Source: RGIG529 sp050950425
GTDB taxonomy: Bacteria > Bacillota > Clostridia > Oscillospirales > Oscillospiraceae
Reading direction: 5' to 3'
Assembly (NCBI GenBank): GCA_050950425.1
Contig: JBMNHO010000002.1
Span: 62,001 to 126,000, forward strand
DNA: 64,000 bases
The notes beneath the pieces are model-generated. The model was given only the letters and a program-made list of their open reading frames with translations. It was not told the origin of the DNA and ran no database searches. Positions 26,934 through 37,402 of this stretch are shown piece after piece. The stretch's first letter is position 1; each line of letters starts with the position of its first letter. A program made the position numbers and the translations under genes.

Positions 26934-28460
26934 ATGGAGCTTCAGCTGAAACGCAATCAGATCAATTGCTTTGAGTCCGTTTTACATACGACAGTGCAGC
27001 AGGAGGAGACGGCAGAAATGATTGTCCCGGATGCTTGCCCGGATATTTTGCGGATTGCAGACACGGAAGGGATCGCTTGCATCCGAAACAAGGAAGCGAA
27101 AACAGGCGTTGCGCAAATCGACGGCTTTGTAAAGACAACGGTGTTATATGTTCCGGAAGGAACGGTGGGGCTGCAGAGGTTACCCCTTCAAATTCCGTTT
27201 TCCTGCAAGATAGAACATGCCGGTATTGTACCTCAAATGGTACTTTCTGTTCACCCCACCGTTGCCTCGGCGGAAACACGAATGATGAACCCGAGGAAAA
27301 TTCTAGTGAAGGTTGAAGTTTGTCTGTATGTTGAAGGATATGTTCCGGATACCATAGAACTTTGCACAGAAGTGGAAGCGGACCCAACGGCCTCCTTGCA
27401 GACGCTGCAAAAAGAGCAGACCATCTGGATGGTGACCGGGGTGGGGGAAAAGCCGTTTCAGTTTTCTGACCAGATGAATCTCCCCTCCGGAAAACCAGAG
27501 GTGGAAGAGATTTTGAAATATCGTTTGTTTCCTTCTTGTGACGATGCGAAAATGATTGGCACCAAGCTGATTTTCAAAGGCGAAGTGGTGATACGCATTT
27601 TTTATCGAAGTGTGGCAGGTTCCTTGCAAACGGTAGAATATACCCTGCCTTATTCGCAAATGATGGAAATGAAGGGAGTGGAAGAGAACGCCAGTTGTTC
27701 GGTTTCCGTTGTTTCCGCCGATGTTTCCATCGGTGTGGAAAGCGATGGAGAGGGAAGCAGCTTTGAATTTTCCATGGGGTTTTTGGCGCAGGCACAGGCC
27801 TGGGAAGAAAGGCATATCACTCTTTTGTCCGATTTATACAGCACGTCCTGTCTGGCGGTTCCTCAAGTTCAAAATTATTTTTTCCATGGCTTGCGTGAAG
27901 TGGGCGAAAACAGAAAAAGCAACCGTGAGACCGTTGAAACGACGGTTCTGCCCAAATCTGTGTTGGATGCCTATGTGATGACAGGTGCCGTGGCGCAGAT
28001 GCAGGAGGAGGAAAACAAAGTCTTTTCCACGGAAACCAAGGTAATGGTTTTGTATCTGGGGGAAGACAATCAAATTTATGAAGCCAGCATGCGAGTACCA
28101 GTGGAAGAAAGAATCATTATGGAAGAAACGAAAACATGCATTTGCAGAATATCCTGCCCGGGGGAAGTGTTTGCAACGCCAACCCCAAGCGGACTTGAGG
28201 TGCGGTATCCGATAGATTTTTCGTTCCAAATTCTGACTGACCTGAGGATGTCGGGCATCATAGACGTGACGATAGAGGAAGGGGAAGAGATAAAACGTCC
28301 GTCTATGGTTGTGCGGATGACGGAAGCGGGAGACCAGATATGGGACTTGGCAAAGCAATATGCCTCAACGATGGAAGATATCTGCGCGGCCAATGCACTG
28401 GAAGACCACGATGCGGAGCTGCCCGTCGGACGCCTCATTCTCATTCCCCACAAGCGATGA
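26934..28460 (+). CDS. SPOCS (DUF3794) protein with C-terminal LysM
   Basis: A 508-residue protein with DUF3794/SPOCS repeats: the first (residues about 10-160) carries VPDACPDILRI, typical of clostridial spore-coat-associated proteins; the others lie around 190-300 and 330-450. It ends in a LysM domain (GDQIWDLAKQYASTMEDICAAN) that binds peptidoglycan, likely cortex. The start at 26934 is nine bases after AGGAG; an ATG two codons earlier is possible. The family is linked to the spore envelope, but its exact job is unknown. Confidence 0.85.
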   Translation: MELQLKRNQINCFESVLHTTVQQEETAEMIVPDACPDILRIADTEGIACIRNKEAKTGVAQIDGFVKTTVLYVPEGTVGLQRLPLQIPFSCKIEHAGIVPQMVLSVHPTVASAETRMMNPRKILVKVEVCLYVEGYVPDTIELCTEVEADPTASLQTLQKEQTIWMVTGVGEKPFQFSDQMNLPSGKPEVEEILKYRLFPSCDDAKMIGTKLIFKGEVVIRIFYRSVAGSLQTVEYTLPYSQMMEMKGVEENASCSVSVVSADVSIGVESDGEGSSFEFSMGFLAQAQAWEERHITLLSDLYSTSCLAVPQVQNYFFHGLREVGENRKSNRETVETTVLPKSVLDAYVMTGAVAQMQEEENKVFSTETKVMVLYLGEDNQIYEASMRVPVEERIIMEETKTCICRISCPGEVFATPTPSGLEVRYPIDFSFQILTDLRMSGIIDVTIEEGEEIKRPSMVVRMTEAGDQIWDLAKQYASTMEDICAANALEDHDAELPVGRLILIPHKR

Positions 28461-29043
28461 CCCAAGGACGGTGGCGATACGAAAGCATCCCTTTTACATC
28501 AGAGGGAACCTTGAGGGATATCTGGCCTTAGAGCCGCGAGGGGATCGCGTTGCGCTGTCCGTTTCCTGCAATGATGACCAAGGAGGCATTTACCGGGGGG
28601 TACTATATGGGGAAAAAGGGAGGCTTTCTCTCGGAACGCTGATCCCAAAAGATGGGCAGCTTATGCTACATTGTGTTTTGCCAAGCCAAACGCTGGACCC
28701 CATAGGGACGATTCAAAAGGGGGAGGCGGTGCTTTCCTTTCCTGCTTCCGCTCCGGCCTCGCCGTCTGCTTCGGTCGCACCGTCGGCGCAAGGAAGCGAT
28801 CTACCCGGGTGGCGAACGGAACCCACGCCGGAACGGCTGTTTGATGACCCTGTATTAATGGAGGCGGCAAAGAAAGAGAGACATGCATGGATCCGGCAAG
28901 AAAAGGGGGTTGTGTTTTTAGCGCTTCCGTGGGAGCGTGAGTTTCCCCTGGTGCCGCTTTTCTGCTTTGCGCAGATCATGCGGCAGGAAGAAAAGAGATA
29001 TGCAGTATTTGCCCTGGACTCCCGTGGGATGCCAGTTGTGTGA
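28457..29043 (+). CDS. Unrecognised protein coupled to the SPOCS gene
   Basis: The open frame codes from a GTG at 28471 (VAIRKHPFYIRGNLEGYL) to 29043, about 190 residues. An ATG at 28457 overlaps the SPOCS stop (ATGA) and reads MTQGRWRYESIPF before stopping, so a one-base shift near 28495 probably joins the two. N-terminal half: beta-rich (YLALEPRGDRVALSVSC, GIYRGVLYGEKGRLSLGTL). A Ser/Ala/Pro linker follows, then a C-terminal part with ALPWEREFPLVPLFCFAQI. I do not recognise a family. Coupling suggests a role with the spore-coat protein. Confidence 0.65.
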
Positions 29044-29050
29044 AAAAATA

Positions 29051-29080
29051 ACAGGCGGCCGCTTTAGCGGCCGCCTGTTT
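29051..29080. terminator. Bidirectional hairpin between the SPOCS operon and rnpB
   Basis: A perfect 12-base stem ACAGGCGGCCGC/GCGGCCGCCTGT around TTTA. A-run on the left and TTGT on the right, so it can work in both directions for the convergent transcripts. Confidence 0.8.
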
Positions 29081-29141
29081 GTATGGCTGTCAAAGGAAAT
29101 AGATGCATCAGAAATTTTTATCAAGCGTGGGGCAGAAGGAG

Positions 29142-29171
29142 AAAAATTGAGGCGCTCTCAGAGCGCCTCAA
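29142..29171 (-). terminator. rnpB terminator
   Basis: On the minus strand an 11-base stem TTGAGGCGCTC/GAGCGCCTCAA with a three-base loop is followed by TTTTT. It starts one base after the RNase P RNA 3' end. Confidence 0.88.
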
Positions 29172-29548
29172 CTGTCATTATTGTGAGTAAGCCTATAAGC
29201 CGGGTTCTGTCTTTTAAGACAGTCATCTATCTTGGCGTGTTGTTGCCAACACGCTCCAGCCACCTCCTCGGGGAAGCCGGGTCGGCTTTGGCGCTCGACG
29301 CCACCCCCTCCACGGTGTTGCTCCAGATAGAGTTTACAGGACCGAACAGTTCCCAGTCGGCCGGTGAGCTCTTACCTCGCCTTTCCACCCTTACCACAGC
29401 TTGTGTGGCGGTATATTTCTGTTGCACTTTTCCTAAAGTCGCCTTCGGCGGGCGTTACCCGTTATCTTTACCCTATGGAGCCCGGACTTTCCTCACAAAC
29501 GGCCTTTCGGCCTGTCTGCGCGACTGTCCAGCTTACTCACAATGACAG
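29172..29548 (-). ncRNA. rnpB: RNase P RNA, class A
   Basis: The catalytic RNA that trims tRNA 5' ends. Read on the minus strand it has the universal GAGGAAAGTCCGGGCTCC near the 5' end, AACGGGTAACGCCCGCCGAAGG, and near the 3' end ACAGAACCCGGCTTATAGGC. The P1 stem is formed by CTGTCATTGTGAGTAAGC and GCTTACTCACAATAATGACAG, which set the boundaries. At about 377 nt it is a normal size. Promoter and terminator flank it. Confidence 0.95.
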
Positions 29549-29588
29549 CTACCGAAAAATAAGATTCCCTTTTTCGGCAGATCACTCT

Positions 29589-29617
29589 ATTCTAAGTCAA
29601 ATGAAGACGGTTGTCAA
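29589..29617 (-). promoter_or_regulatory. rnpB promoter
   Basis: On the minus strand TTGACA (29617-29612) and TAGAAT (29594-29589), with a 17-base spacer. Start of transcription would be about 35 nt before the P1 stem. Confidence 0.75.
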
Positions 29618-29648
29618 TGGAAAGCCATGGATTATGGTGCAATTTCAA

Positions 29649-29677
29649 TTGAAATTTCTATCAATATGGTCTATAAT
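29649..29677 (+). promoter_or_regulatory. murD promoter
   Basis: TTGAAA (29649-29654) and a perfect TATAAT (29672-29677) with a 17-base spacer, upstream of the murD ribosome binding site. It is divergent from the rnpB promoter 32 bases away. Confidence 0.75.
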
Positions 29678-29753
29678 TGAGCAGAAAGAGCGCCCGCTTA
29701 CCAAACATTTCGCGGCGCCCGAACGGTGACAAGAAACAAAAGGAGGAAAAACG

Positions 29754-31139
29754 ATGCGCTCCACCATAAAAGAGTTTTTGGCTTCCATCAAGGGGAAACG
29801 GGTCGCGGTGATTGGAATCGGCGTGAGCAACACACCGCTGATTCGTATGTTGCTGCGCGCGGGCATCTCTGTGACGGCATGTGACAAAAACGACCGCATT
29901 CAATTTGGCGATTTGGCCGAGGAACTGGAGAGCCTGGGGGCGACGCTGCAAATGGGGGAAGACTATTTACAAAACTTAAATCAAGACATTGTCTTTCGTA
30001 CCCCCGGTATGCGCCCGGACCATCCCGCGCTTTTGAAAGCAGCTGCCGGCGGCAGCGTGGTTACATCGGAGATGGAGGTCTTTTTTGATGTTTGCCCTTG
30101 CCCCATCATTGCCGTCACGGGCAGCGACGGGAAAACGACAACAGCAACCATCATCGCGAAGCTCTTGGAGCAAGCGGGGATCACCACTTATCTGGGCGGG
30201 AATATCGGGAAGCCGCTGCTGTCCCAAGCAGGCGACATGCTCCCGGAGGATTGGGTGGTTTTAGAGCTTTCCTCTTTCCAGCTGATGAGCATGAAAACCA
30301 GCCCGGATATCGCGGTTGCGACCAACTTGGCGCCGAACCATTTGGATGTGCATCGTTCCATGGAAGAATATATCGCGGCAAAAGAGAACATTTTTCTGCA
30401 TCAGGGCAGAAACGGCACGTTGGTTTTGAATTACGACAATGAGATCACCCGGGCATTTGCAAAAAAGGCAAAGGGGAACGTGGTGTTTTTCGGCCGGAAG
30501 CATGCGCCGAAGGAAGGTGTCTTTTTGCATGGCAATACAATTTTTATGCGGAAAGGCGAGGAAACGAGAGAGATCCTCCAAACATCGCGTATTTTGCTTC
30601 CCGGCGTGCATAATATTGAAAATTATATGGCGGCCATTGCGGCGGTGGAAGGGCTTGTTCCAGACCAGGTGATCAAAACGTTTGCGGCTTCCTTCAAAGG
30701 TGTGGAACATCGGATTGAGCTGGTCCGGCGCCGAAACGGGGTCGCATTTTATAACGATTCCATCGGGACCAGCCCGACACGGACCATTGCCGGCCTCCAT
30801 TCCTTCCCAGACAAAGTCATTTTAATTGCCGGGGGCTATGACAAGCACCTGCCCTTTGACGAACTGGGGAAGGAAATCGTCGCCCATGTTAAGGTTCTGG
30901 TGCTCAACGGCACAACGGCCCCCAGCATTCGCGCTGCCGTGGAACAGGCGCCGGGGTATCAAACAGGTACACCGGAGATCATAGACTGCCGGAACTTTGA
31001 GGCAGCAGTCTATGCGGCGGAGGCTGCCGCCAAAGACGGCGATGTGGTGCTGTTTTCTCCCGCCTGCGCGGCATTTGACCAGTTTAAAAACTTTGCGGAG
31101 CGGGGTGCCGCTTTCAAAAAAATGATTTATGAATTGTGA
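29754..31139 (+). CDS. murD: UDP-N-acetylmuramoylalanine-D-glutamate ligase
   Basis: Adds D-glutamate to UDP-MurNAc-L-Ala in peptidoglycan synthesis. The 461-residue protein has an N-terminal Rossmann domain (VIGIGVSNTPLIRML), ATP-binding GSDGKTTT, the Mur ligase block LAPNHLDVHRSMEEY, and the C-terminal FYNDSIGTSPTRTIAGL. AAAGGAGGAAAAACG precedes the ATG. No other mur genes are near. Confidence 0.95.
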   Translation: MRSTIKEFLASIKGKRVAVIGIGVSNTPLIRMLLRAGISVTACDKNDRIQFGDLAEELESLGATLQMGEDYLQNLNQDIVFRTPGMRPDHPALLKAAAGGSVVTSEMEVFFDVCPCPIIAVTGSDGKTTTATIIAKLLEQAGITTYLGGNIGKPLLSQAGDMLPEDWVVLELSSFQLMSMKTSPDIAVATNLAPNHLDVHRSMEEYIAAKENIFLHQGRNGTLVLNYDNEITRAFAKKAKGNVVFFGRKHAPKEGVFLHGNTIFMRKGEETREILQTSRILLPGVHNIENYMAAIAAVEGLVPDQVIKTFAASFKGVEHRIELVRRRNGVAFYNDSIGTSPTRTIAGLHSFPDKVILIAGGYDKHLPFDELGKEIVAHVKVLVLNGTTAPSIRAAVEQAPGYQTGTPEIIDCRNFEAAVYAAEAAAKDGDVVLFSPACAAFDQFKNFAERGAAFKKMIYEL

Positions 31140-31147
31140 GTGTGAAA

Positions 31148-32186
31148 ATGGATATTCGAGCCATTTTAGAACAGCTTTGTGAAGCAAACGGGCCTTCAGG
31201 CTTTGAGACCCAGGCCATTCAATGCGCGGCCCAGCTTCTGGAGCCCCTTGTAGACGAGACATGGGTGGATACGGCGGGGAATCTCATCGGGGTGCGTCGG
31301 TGCGGAAAGCCCCATGCAGCACGTGTTTTGCTGGATGCCCATTTGGATGAAGTCGGGCTGATCATCACCGGAATCGAAGAGGGTTTTTTGCGCTTCCAAA
31401 CCATTGGAGGCGTTGATCTGCGGATATTGGCGGATCGGGAGGTAACCATTTTAACGGATCCGCCTTTGTTCGGAGTCGTTACCTGCCTGCCGCCCCATAT
31501 TCAGGAAAAGGAAATGTTTGACCAGGCGCCTGCGCTGGACCAGCTGTTGATCGATGTCGGTTTGTCCCAGGAGCAGGCGAAAGCGCAAATTCCCCTCGGG
31601 ACGCCGGCGGTGTTTCGAAGTGGCTGCTTCTCTCTCGGCGAGAGAACTGCTTCTGCGGGAAAGCGCTGGACGACCGGGCCGGGTTCTGCGGCGCTGTTGC
31701 ATGCGCTGGAGCGCCTGCAGCGGGAGCCGCTGCCGGTGGATCTTTATGTGATGGGCAGCGCCCAGGAAGAAGTGGGCGGCCTCGGTGCGGGGAACGGCGC
31801 GTATGCCATTCGCTCCGGACTGCTGCGTGGCGGTGGACGTCACCTTCGGCCGGTCGCCGGACACGCCGAAGGAGAAAACGTTTCAGCTTTGGGCAGCGGT
31901 GCGGCCATCGGCGTGGGGCCAAACATGACCCGGTGGATGTCTCAGCGCATGATTCGGCTGGCACAAGAAGAAAGAGATTCCCTATCAGATCGAAGTGATG
32001 GAGGGAAGCTCCGGCACCAACGGCTGGGCCATGCAAATCGTGCGGGAGGGAATCGCCACAATGGTTGTGAGCCTGCCGGTCAAAAACATGCATACCCCGG
32101 TGGAAGTGCTGGCGCTGTCCGATCTGGAGGCGGTCTCGGCCTTGCTCGCGGCGTTCATCCGGTCATTTGAGGAGGAAACCCGATGA
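31148..32186 (+). CDS. M42 family metallopeptidase, frameshifted (first copy)
   Basis: A dinuclear zinc aminopeptidase of the FrvX/M42 family. The start of the domain is intact (ANGPSGFE, then the ligand region LLDAHLDEVGLI). The frame shifts near 31650 (where the metal-bridging LDDRAGSAALL would lie), 31815, 31885 and 31975, and the C-terminus MEGSSGTNGWAMQ...SLPVKNMHTP is readable in another frame. The catalytic EEVGG is present. The end overlaps the second M42 gene by ATGA. Most likely an intact gene with sequence errors. Confidence 0.72.
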
Positions 32187-33226
32187 GTACGATATGCTGG
32201 AGCAATTGAAGGTATTGTGCGCGCTCAACGGGGTTTCCAGCTTTGAGGACGAAGTGCGGGACTATCTGATCGAGGCAAGCGACGCCCTATGCAGACCGGA
32301 TTCGGGTGGATCCCATGGGAAATCTGATTGTCACCAAAAAAGGAGCGCGCCGCTGCGGGAAGAAAGGTAATGCTGTCCGCGCATATGGATGAAGTGGGCA
32401 TGATCGTTCGACATATAACGGAAGACGGATATCTCAAATTTGCGTTCGTTGGCGGGGTGGATCGCAGGGTGGTCCTGGGGAAAGCGGGTCTTTGTCGGCC
32501 CGGAAACGGATCCCGGGGGTCATCGGCCTGAAGCCAAATCACTTGATAGGCAAAAGCGAGGAAAAGAAAATTCCAAAGACGGAAGAGTTATATATCGATA
32601 TTGGAGCCAAAACAAAAGAAGAGGCGGAGAAAAACGTTTCGCTGGGGGAATACGCCGCATTTGATTCGTACCAAACCGAGTTTGGAGACGGATGTTTTCA
32701 GGCCAAAGCCATTGACGACCGGGTGGGATGCGCTGTGCTGCTAAATCTGATCCGGGAGCCTTTGCCCGTCGACTGCACCTTTGTCTTTACCGTTCAGGAA
32801 GAGGTGGGAACAAGAGGCGCGTTTGGAGCCGCATTTTCAGAGCAGCCGGACATTGCCCTGGTGGTGGAAGGAACGACGGCGGCAGACTTTCCGACTGTGC
32901 CGGAGCACAAACAGGTGTGCGCCTTGGGCAAGGGCGTTGTGATTCCCTTTATGGACGGCGGAACCATTTATGACAAGGCGCTTTATCACATGCTGACAAC
33001 CATTGCGGAAGAAAAGGATATGCCGTGGCAGACCAAGCAATATATTTCCGGGGGAACAGATGCGAGAACCATTCAGCGCAGCCGGGCCGGCGTAAAAACG
33101 GCAGGGATTGCCGCCGCCGTGCGGTATTTGCATGCCCCGTCTAGCGTTGTTTCCGTCAAGGATGTAGAAGCGCTATATTGTATGGTGCGTGGATTTTTAG
33201 AAAAACTGAGCGAAGAATGCGTTTGA
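32183..33226 (+). CDS. M42 family metallopeptidase, frameshifted (second copy)
   Basis: A paralogue of the preceding peptidase. It appears to begin at ATG 32183, inside the stop of the first copy, with one base lost near 32189 (otherwise ATG 32194, which is too far from the GGAGGAAA site). Further shifts lie near 32288, 32350 and 32480. From 32492 to 33226 it is intact, with AIDDRVGCAVLL, the catalytic VQEEVGTRGAF and the terminal metal-ligand region. Tandem M42 genes are common in Clostridia, where they may form hetero-oligomers. Confidence 0.74.
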
Positions 33227-33264
33227 CGTATCATGTCTTGAAACAAAATTGGGAGAAAACAGAA

Positions 33265-34533
33265 ATGAAAGAAGAACAGATGAACCCTTTGGGCCTTTCC
33301 AAAACAGTGGTGGATTTGGCGCAGAGGGCGGAAGAGGAGATCAAAGAGGAATTTGCCCGCACAGACCGCATTGCGCTGACAAACAGCCAGAAGGTTCTGG
33401 CCGCGTTTCAAAAATACCGTGTGGCGGACGGCTGCTTTGCCGGCACCACAGGGTATGGATATGATGATAAGGGCAGAGACGTGCTGGATCAAATTTACGC
33501 GGAAGTGTTTCATGCCGAAGCGGCTTTGGTGAGGATTGGTTTTGTAAACGGAACCCACGCCATCACCAGCGCGTTGTTCGGCGTTTTGCGGCCGGGGGAT
33601 ACCTTGGTTTCGGTTACGGGCGCGCCGTATGACACTTTGATGGGGGTGATCAACGGAACAGGGGTCGGCTCTTTGCAAGAGTTTGGCGTTTCGTATGAGC
33701 AGGTGGAGCTGTGTGAGGACGGCACGCCTGATTTCGAGGCCGTTTCCAAGGCGGTTTCCGCAGATGGAGTGAAAGCGGCGTTTATCTCCAGATCTCGGGG
33801 GTATTCCACGCGGCCTTCTCTGTGTATCGAGCAAATCGGGGCGCTGTGTGCCTGCATCAAAAAGGCCAATCCCCAGGTGGTGATTTTGGTGGACAACTGT
33901 TACGGTGAATTTGTGGAAATGCAAGAACCAACGGATGTGGGGGCGGATCTGATTGCAGGGTCGTTGATTAAGAACCCGGGCGGAGGTTTGGCTCCAACGG
34001 GGGGCTATCTGGCCGGGCGGGAAGATTTGGTTCAAATGGCGGCCATGCGGCTGACAGCTCCCGGCATCGGCGGAGAATGCGGCCCTACCGTCGGGCAAAA
34101 CCGGCTGCTGTATCAAGGCTTTTTCTTAGCCCCCCACGTGGTGGCGCAAGCGCTGAAAACTGCCATTTTTACGGCAAAGATCATGGAAAAACTAGGGTAT
34201 CAAACGGATCCGACGTCCTACGCCGCCCGGACCGATATCGTCCAAACGATTTCCTTTGGCGCGTCGGGGCCGGTTTGCCGGTTTTGCAAAGGCATTCAAA
34301 TGGGCGCGCCGGTGGATTCCTTTGTGACGCCGGAGCCGTGGGATATGCCGGGGTATGACTGCAAAGTGATCATGGCGGCCGGCGCCTTTGTACAGGGCGC
34401 TTCCATTGAACTGTCGTGCGACGCGCCCATGCGCAGTCCGTACCTGGCTTATTTGCAGGGGGGGCTGACCTATGAATCGGGCAAGACGGGGGTGCTTCTG
34501 GCGGTACAGGCATTGTTGGCAGGACAAGAATAA
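33265..34533 (+). CDS. Methionine gamma-lyase family (aluminium resistance) PLP protein
   Basis: A 422-residue fold-type I PLP enzyme of PF06838. Features are TTGYGYDDKGRD, VNGTHAI, and the cofactor lysine in GSLIKNPGGGLAPTGGYLAG. The family is often annotated as aluminium resistance protein or cystathionine-beta-lyase-like, but its physiological reaction is not settled. The start at 33265 is set by GGGAGAAAACAGAA. It follows the M42 gene with a 38-base gap. Confidence 0.88.
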   Translation: MKEEQMNPLGLSKTVVDLAQRAEEEIKEEFARTDRIALTNSQKVLAAFQKYRVADGCFAGTTGYGYDDKGRDVLDQIYAEVFHAEAALVRIGFVNGTHAITSALFGVLRPGDTLVSVTGAPYDTLMGVINGTGVGSLQEFGVSYEQVELCEDGTPDFEAVSKAVSADGVKAAFISRSRGYSTRPSLCIEQIGALCACIKKANPQVVILVDNCYGEFVEMQEPTDVGADLIAGSLIKNPGGGLAPTGGYLAGREDLVQMAAMRLTAPGIGGECGPTVGQNRLLYQGFFLAPHVVAQALKTAIFTAKIMEKLGYQTDPTSYAARTDIVQTISFGASGPVCRFCKGIQMGAPVDSFVTPEPWDMPGYDCKVIMAAGAFVQGASIELSCDAPMRSPYLAYLQGGLTYESGKTGVLLAVQALLAGQE

Positions 34534-34589
34534 AGTCGGAATAGCACAAGCTGGGTGCTGCATACAGTAGAAGTATGGGGGTGACCTGT

Positions 34590-35327
34590 ATGCTACGTAT
34601 GCGTTCCATGCGCTGGAGGGGGCGGCCTCCGCCTGCGCGCCGGCCTCATACATTGAAACATCAATTGTATCGAGGGGCTTGTTGGTTTGTTTCCTTGGGG
34701 CTGCTTTGTATTGTTGTGCTGCAGTGGAAGGTGCGACCTGTTTTGGTTGCTTTGGCCGACACGAGGGTATCCAACGTTGTAACCGAGTCCATTGACGCGT
34801 CTGTTTTAAAAGAGCTGTCAGAGGAATCGGTTTTTTATGAAGACCTGATTCAGTTTGAAAAAGATGAATCGGGGAATATTACAGCAATGAAGAGCAATAT
34901 GACCGGATTGACCCGGGTAAGATATCGCTTGGTTTCCCGTCTGCTTGCTGATCTGGCTGACCTTACTTCGGCAAAGATCAGCATTCCGCTGGGGAACTTA
35001 ACAAAAAATGCTTTTTTGTCCGGCTGGGGGCCGGCCATTCCGGTGCATGTTTTATCCATTGGAACAGTGAAATCCGGATTTGACAATTCTTTTCGCTCAA
35101 CGGGGATTAACCAGACGATCCACAGTGTTTTATTTCACATTACAGTGGAAGTTCGCATTTTAATACCGGGTGGAGTGATCAGCACAACCGTGGAAAGCAC
35201 CGTTAACATTGCAGAAACGGTCATCGTTGGCACGGTACCGGACAGCTACACCTATTTTAGTCAGTTTGACAATGTGAAAGAAGCATCTGAATCGTATTTC
35301 GATTATGGTGCGCAGCTGGAACAATAG
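34590..35327 (+). CDS. yunB: Sporulation protein YunB
   Basis: A 245-residue protein with a basic N-terminus, one membrane helix (about residues 30-52) and the YunB domain: ANxLADTRVSNVVTESI-like start, GNITAMKSNMTGL, IPLGNLTKNAFLSGWGP, and the closing VPDSYTYF. YunB is made in the mother cell under sigma E/K in B. subtilis and is needed for normal spore formation. The start at 34590 is eight bases after GGGGGTGA; ATG 34575 is less well placed. Confidence 0.88.
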   Translation: MLRMRSMRWRGRPPPARRPHTLKHQLYRGACWFVSLGLLCIVVLQWKVRPVLVALADTRVSNVVTESIDASVLKELSEESVFYEDLIQFEKDESGNITAMKSNMTGLTRVRYRLVSRLLADLADLTSAKISIPLGNLTKNAFLSGWGPAIPVHVLSIGTVKSGFDNSFRSTGINQTIHSVLFHITVEVRILIPGGVISTTVESTVNIAETVIVGTVPDSYTYFSQFDNVKEASESYFDYGAQLEQ

Positions 35328-35346
35328 CAAAAGGAGAAACCATGCC

Positions 35347-37330
35347 ATGGATGTGACAACAGAAATACAACGCTTGCGAAAGACAATAGAAGAACATGAT
35401 TATCGATACTATGTGAAGGACGAACCAACGATTTCAGACTATGAATATGACCAAATGATGAGGACGGCTGATTGCATTGGAACAGGAGAATCCGGAGCTG
35501 GTCACCCCGGATTCTCCAACCCAGCGGGTGGGCGGAGAGCCGGTTTCCGCCTTTGTGACGGTGCGTCACCGTGTTCTGCTGGAGAGCTTACAAGATGTTT
35601 TTTCCATGGAGGATCTGCTTGCCTTTGACCAAAGGGTGCGGGGGCAGGTGTCTTTTCCTCAATATGTGGTAGAGCCGAAAGTGGACGGGTTGTCCGTTGC
35701 TTTGGAGTATATCAACGGGCAATTGGCGCGGGGCGCAACCAGGGGAGACGGGGTGACAGGGGAAGATGTGACAGAAAACATTAGAACCATTGCTTCGATC
35801 CCCCTGCGAATCGACCCAGCGCCGCCTGTTCTGGTGGTGCGGGGAGAGGTGTATATGCCGCGCCTTGTGTTTGAACGGATCAACAGGGAGCGGGAAGCGG
35901 CGGAGATGCCTCTGTTTGCCAACCCCAGAAACGCTGCGGCAGGCTCTCTGCGGCAGCTGGACCCAAAGATCGCGGCAGGTCGGCATTTGGATATGGCGGT
36001 ATTTAACATTCAAATGGCGGAGGGCATTTCCTTCGAAACACATATGGAGGCGCTTGCTTATCTGGAGCGGTTGCGCTTTAAGGTCATCGATCATCGGCTG
36101 TGCGGCGGCATCCAAGAAGCGGAAGAGCGAGTGAAACAGCTGGGCGAGCAGCGGGACGCGTTTCCCCATGAAATGGATGGCGCCGTTGTTAAACTGAATG
36201 ATTTAAAAGGGCGTATGCTGCTGGGAAGCACGGCGAAATTTCCCCGCTGGGCAGCTGCTTATAAATATCCGCCGGAAGAAAAACCGTCCAAAATCAAGGA
36301 TATTGTGGTCCAAGTGGGTCGTACGGGCGTTCTCACACCGAAGGCGGTGGTGGAGCCGGTTCGTTTGGCGGGAACAACCGTGACCAATGCCACGTTGCAC
36401 AACCAGGATTTTATCTCATCCAAGGACATCCGGATCGGAGATACTGTTTTACTGCGCAAGGCAGGGGAAATTATACCGGAGGTGATCTCCGTATTGATGG
36501 ATCAGCGGCCGGAAGGAACAGTCCCCTATCATTTGCCAAACGAGTGTCCTGTTTGCGGCGCTCCGGTGCATCGAGATCCGGATGGCGTGGCATACCGCTG
36601 CACGGGAGCGGAATGTCCGGCGCAGCTCGCGCGCCATATTGTGCATTTTGCGTCCCGGGACGCAATGGATATAGAAGGGCTTGGCCCATCTGTGACTGAA
36701 CATTTGATCAAAGCGGGATTGGTTCATTCGGTAGGTGATTTATATCGTTTGACGGCGGAGGATGTTTCCGGCTTGGAACGGATGGGGCAAAAATCGGCCG
36801 AAAATCTCATTTCCGCTATCCAGCGTTCCAAAAAGCAGGATTTAGCCCGTCTGATCTATGCGCTGGGTATCCGGCAAGTTGGCCAAAAAGCCGCCAAGAT
36901 TTTGGCGTTGCGGTTTCAAACATTATCAAACCTAGAGCAAGCGGATTTGGAATCGCTTACCTCCATTCACGAAATCGGCGGCATCACAGCACAATACATC
37001 ATAGAATGGTTTTCCAATGGCCAGTCTCAGCATGTATTGTCTTTGCTGCGTGAAGCAGGTGTCAACGAGACAACGGAACTTCATGCCAAAGAGCATGCCC
37101 CTTTGGCAGGCACTGTTTTTGTACTGACAGGCACCCTGGGGCAGTACACAAGGGAAGAAGCAAAAGCGGCCATCGAGGCGCTTGGAGGAACGGTATCCGG
37201 TTCTGTCTCCAAAAAAACCAGGTATGTAATCGCGGGGGAACAGGCTGGGTCGAAACTAAAAAAAGCGCAGGAGCTTGGCATTTCGATTTTAAGCGAAGGA
37301 GAATTTCACGCGCTGCTGCAACAAAAATAA
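35347..37330 (+). CDS. ligA: NAD-dependent DNA ligase, one frameshift
   Basis: Seals nicks during replication and repair using NAD. The N-terminal NAD-binding part (KTIEEHDYRYYV, ISDYEYDQMMR) is in one frame up to about 35470, and the rest is in the next frame from LIALEQENPEL on. The catalytic lysine is in VEPKVDGLS. It has the OB fold, the four-cysteine zinc finger (CPVCGAP...CTGAECPAQL), helix-hairpin-helix repeats and a C-terminal BRCT domain from about 37085. Apart from the single shift it is a normal LigA, and essential. Confidence 0.9.
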
Positions 37331-37345
37331 CACCAAAAAAACAAA

Positions 37346-37387
37346 AAGGCGGGCGCGGGCGATAAAGTCATCGCCCGCGCCCGCCTT
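37346..37387. terminator. Bidirectional terminator between ligA and the EamA gene
   Basis: An 18-base perfect stem (AAGGCGGGCGCGGGCGAT and its complement) with a six-base loop. On the minus strand it is followed by TTTGTTTTTTT, so it is a strong end for the transporter transcript as well as for ligA. Confidence 0.9.
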
Positions 37388-37402
37388 GTGTGACAGATGT
37401 AC

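Noticed and set aside
29181..29540. ORFs on both strands within the RNase P RNA
   Set aside because: They are chance frames in a structured RNA gene.
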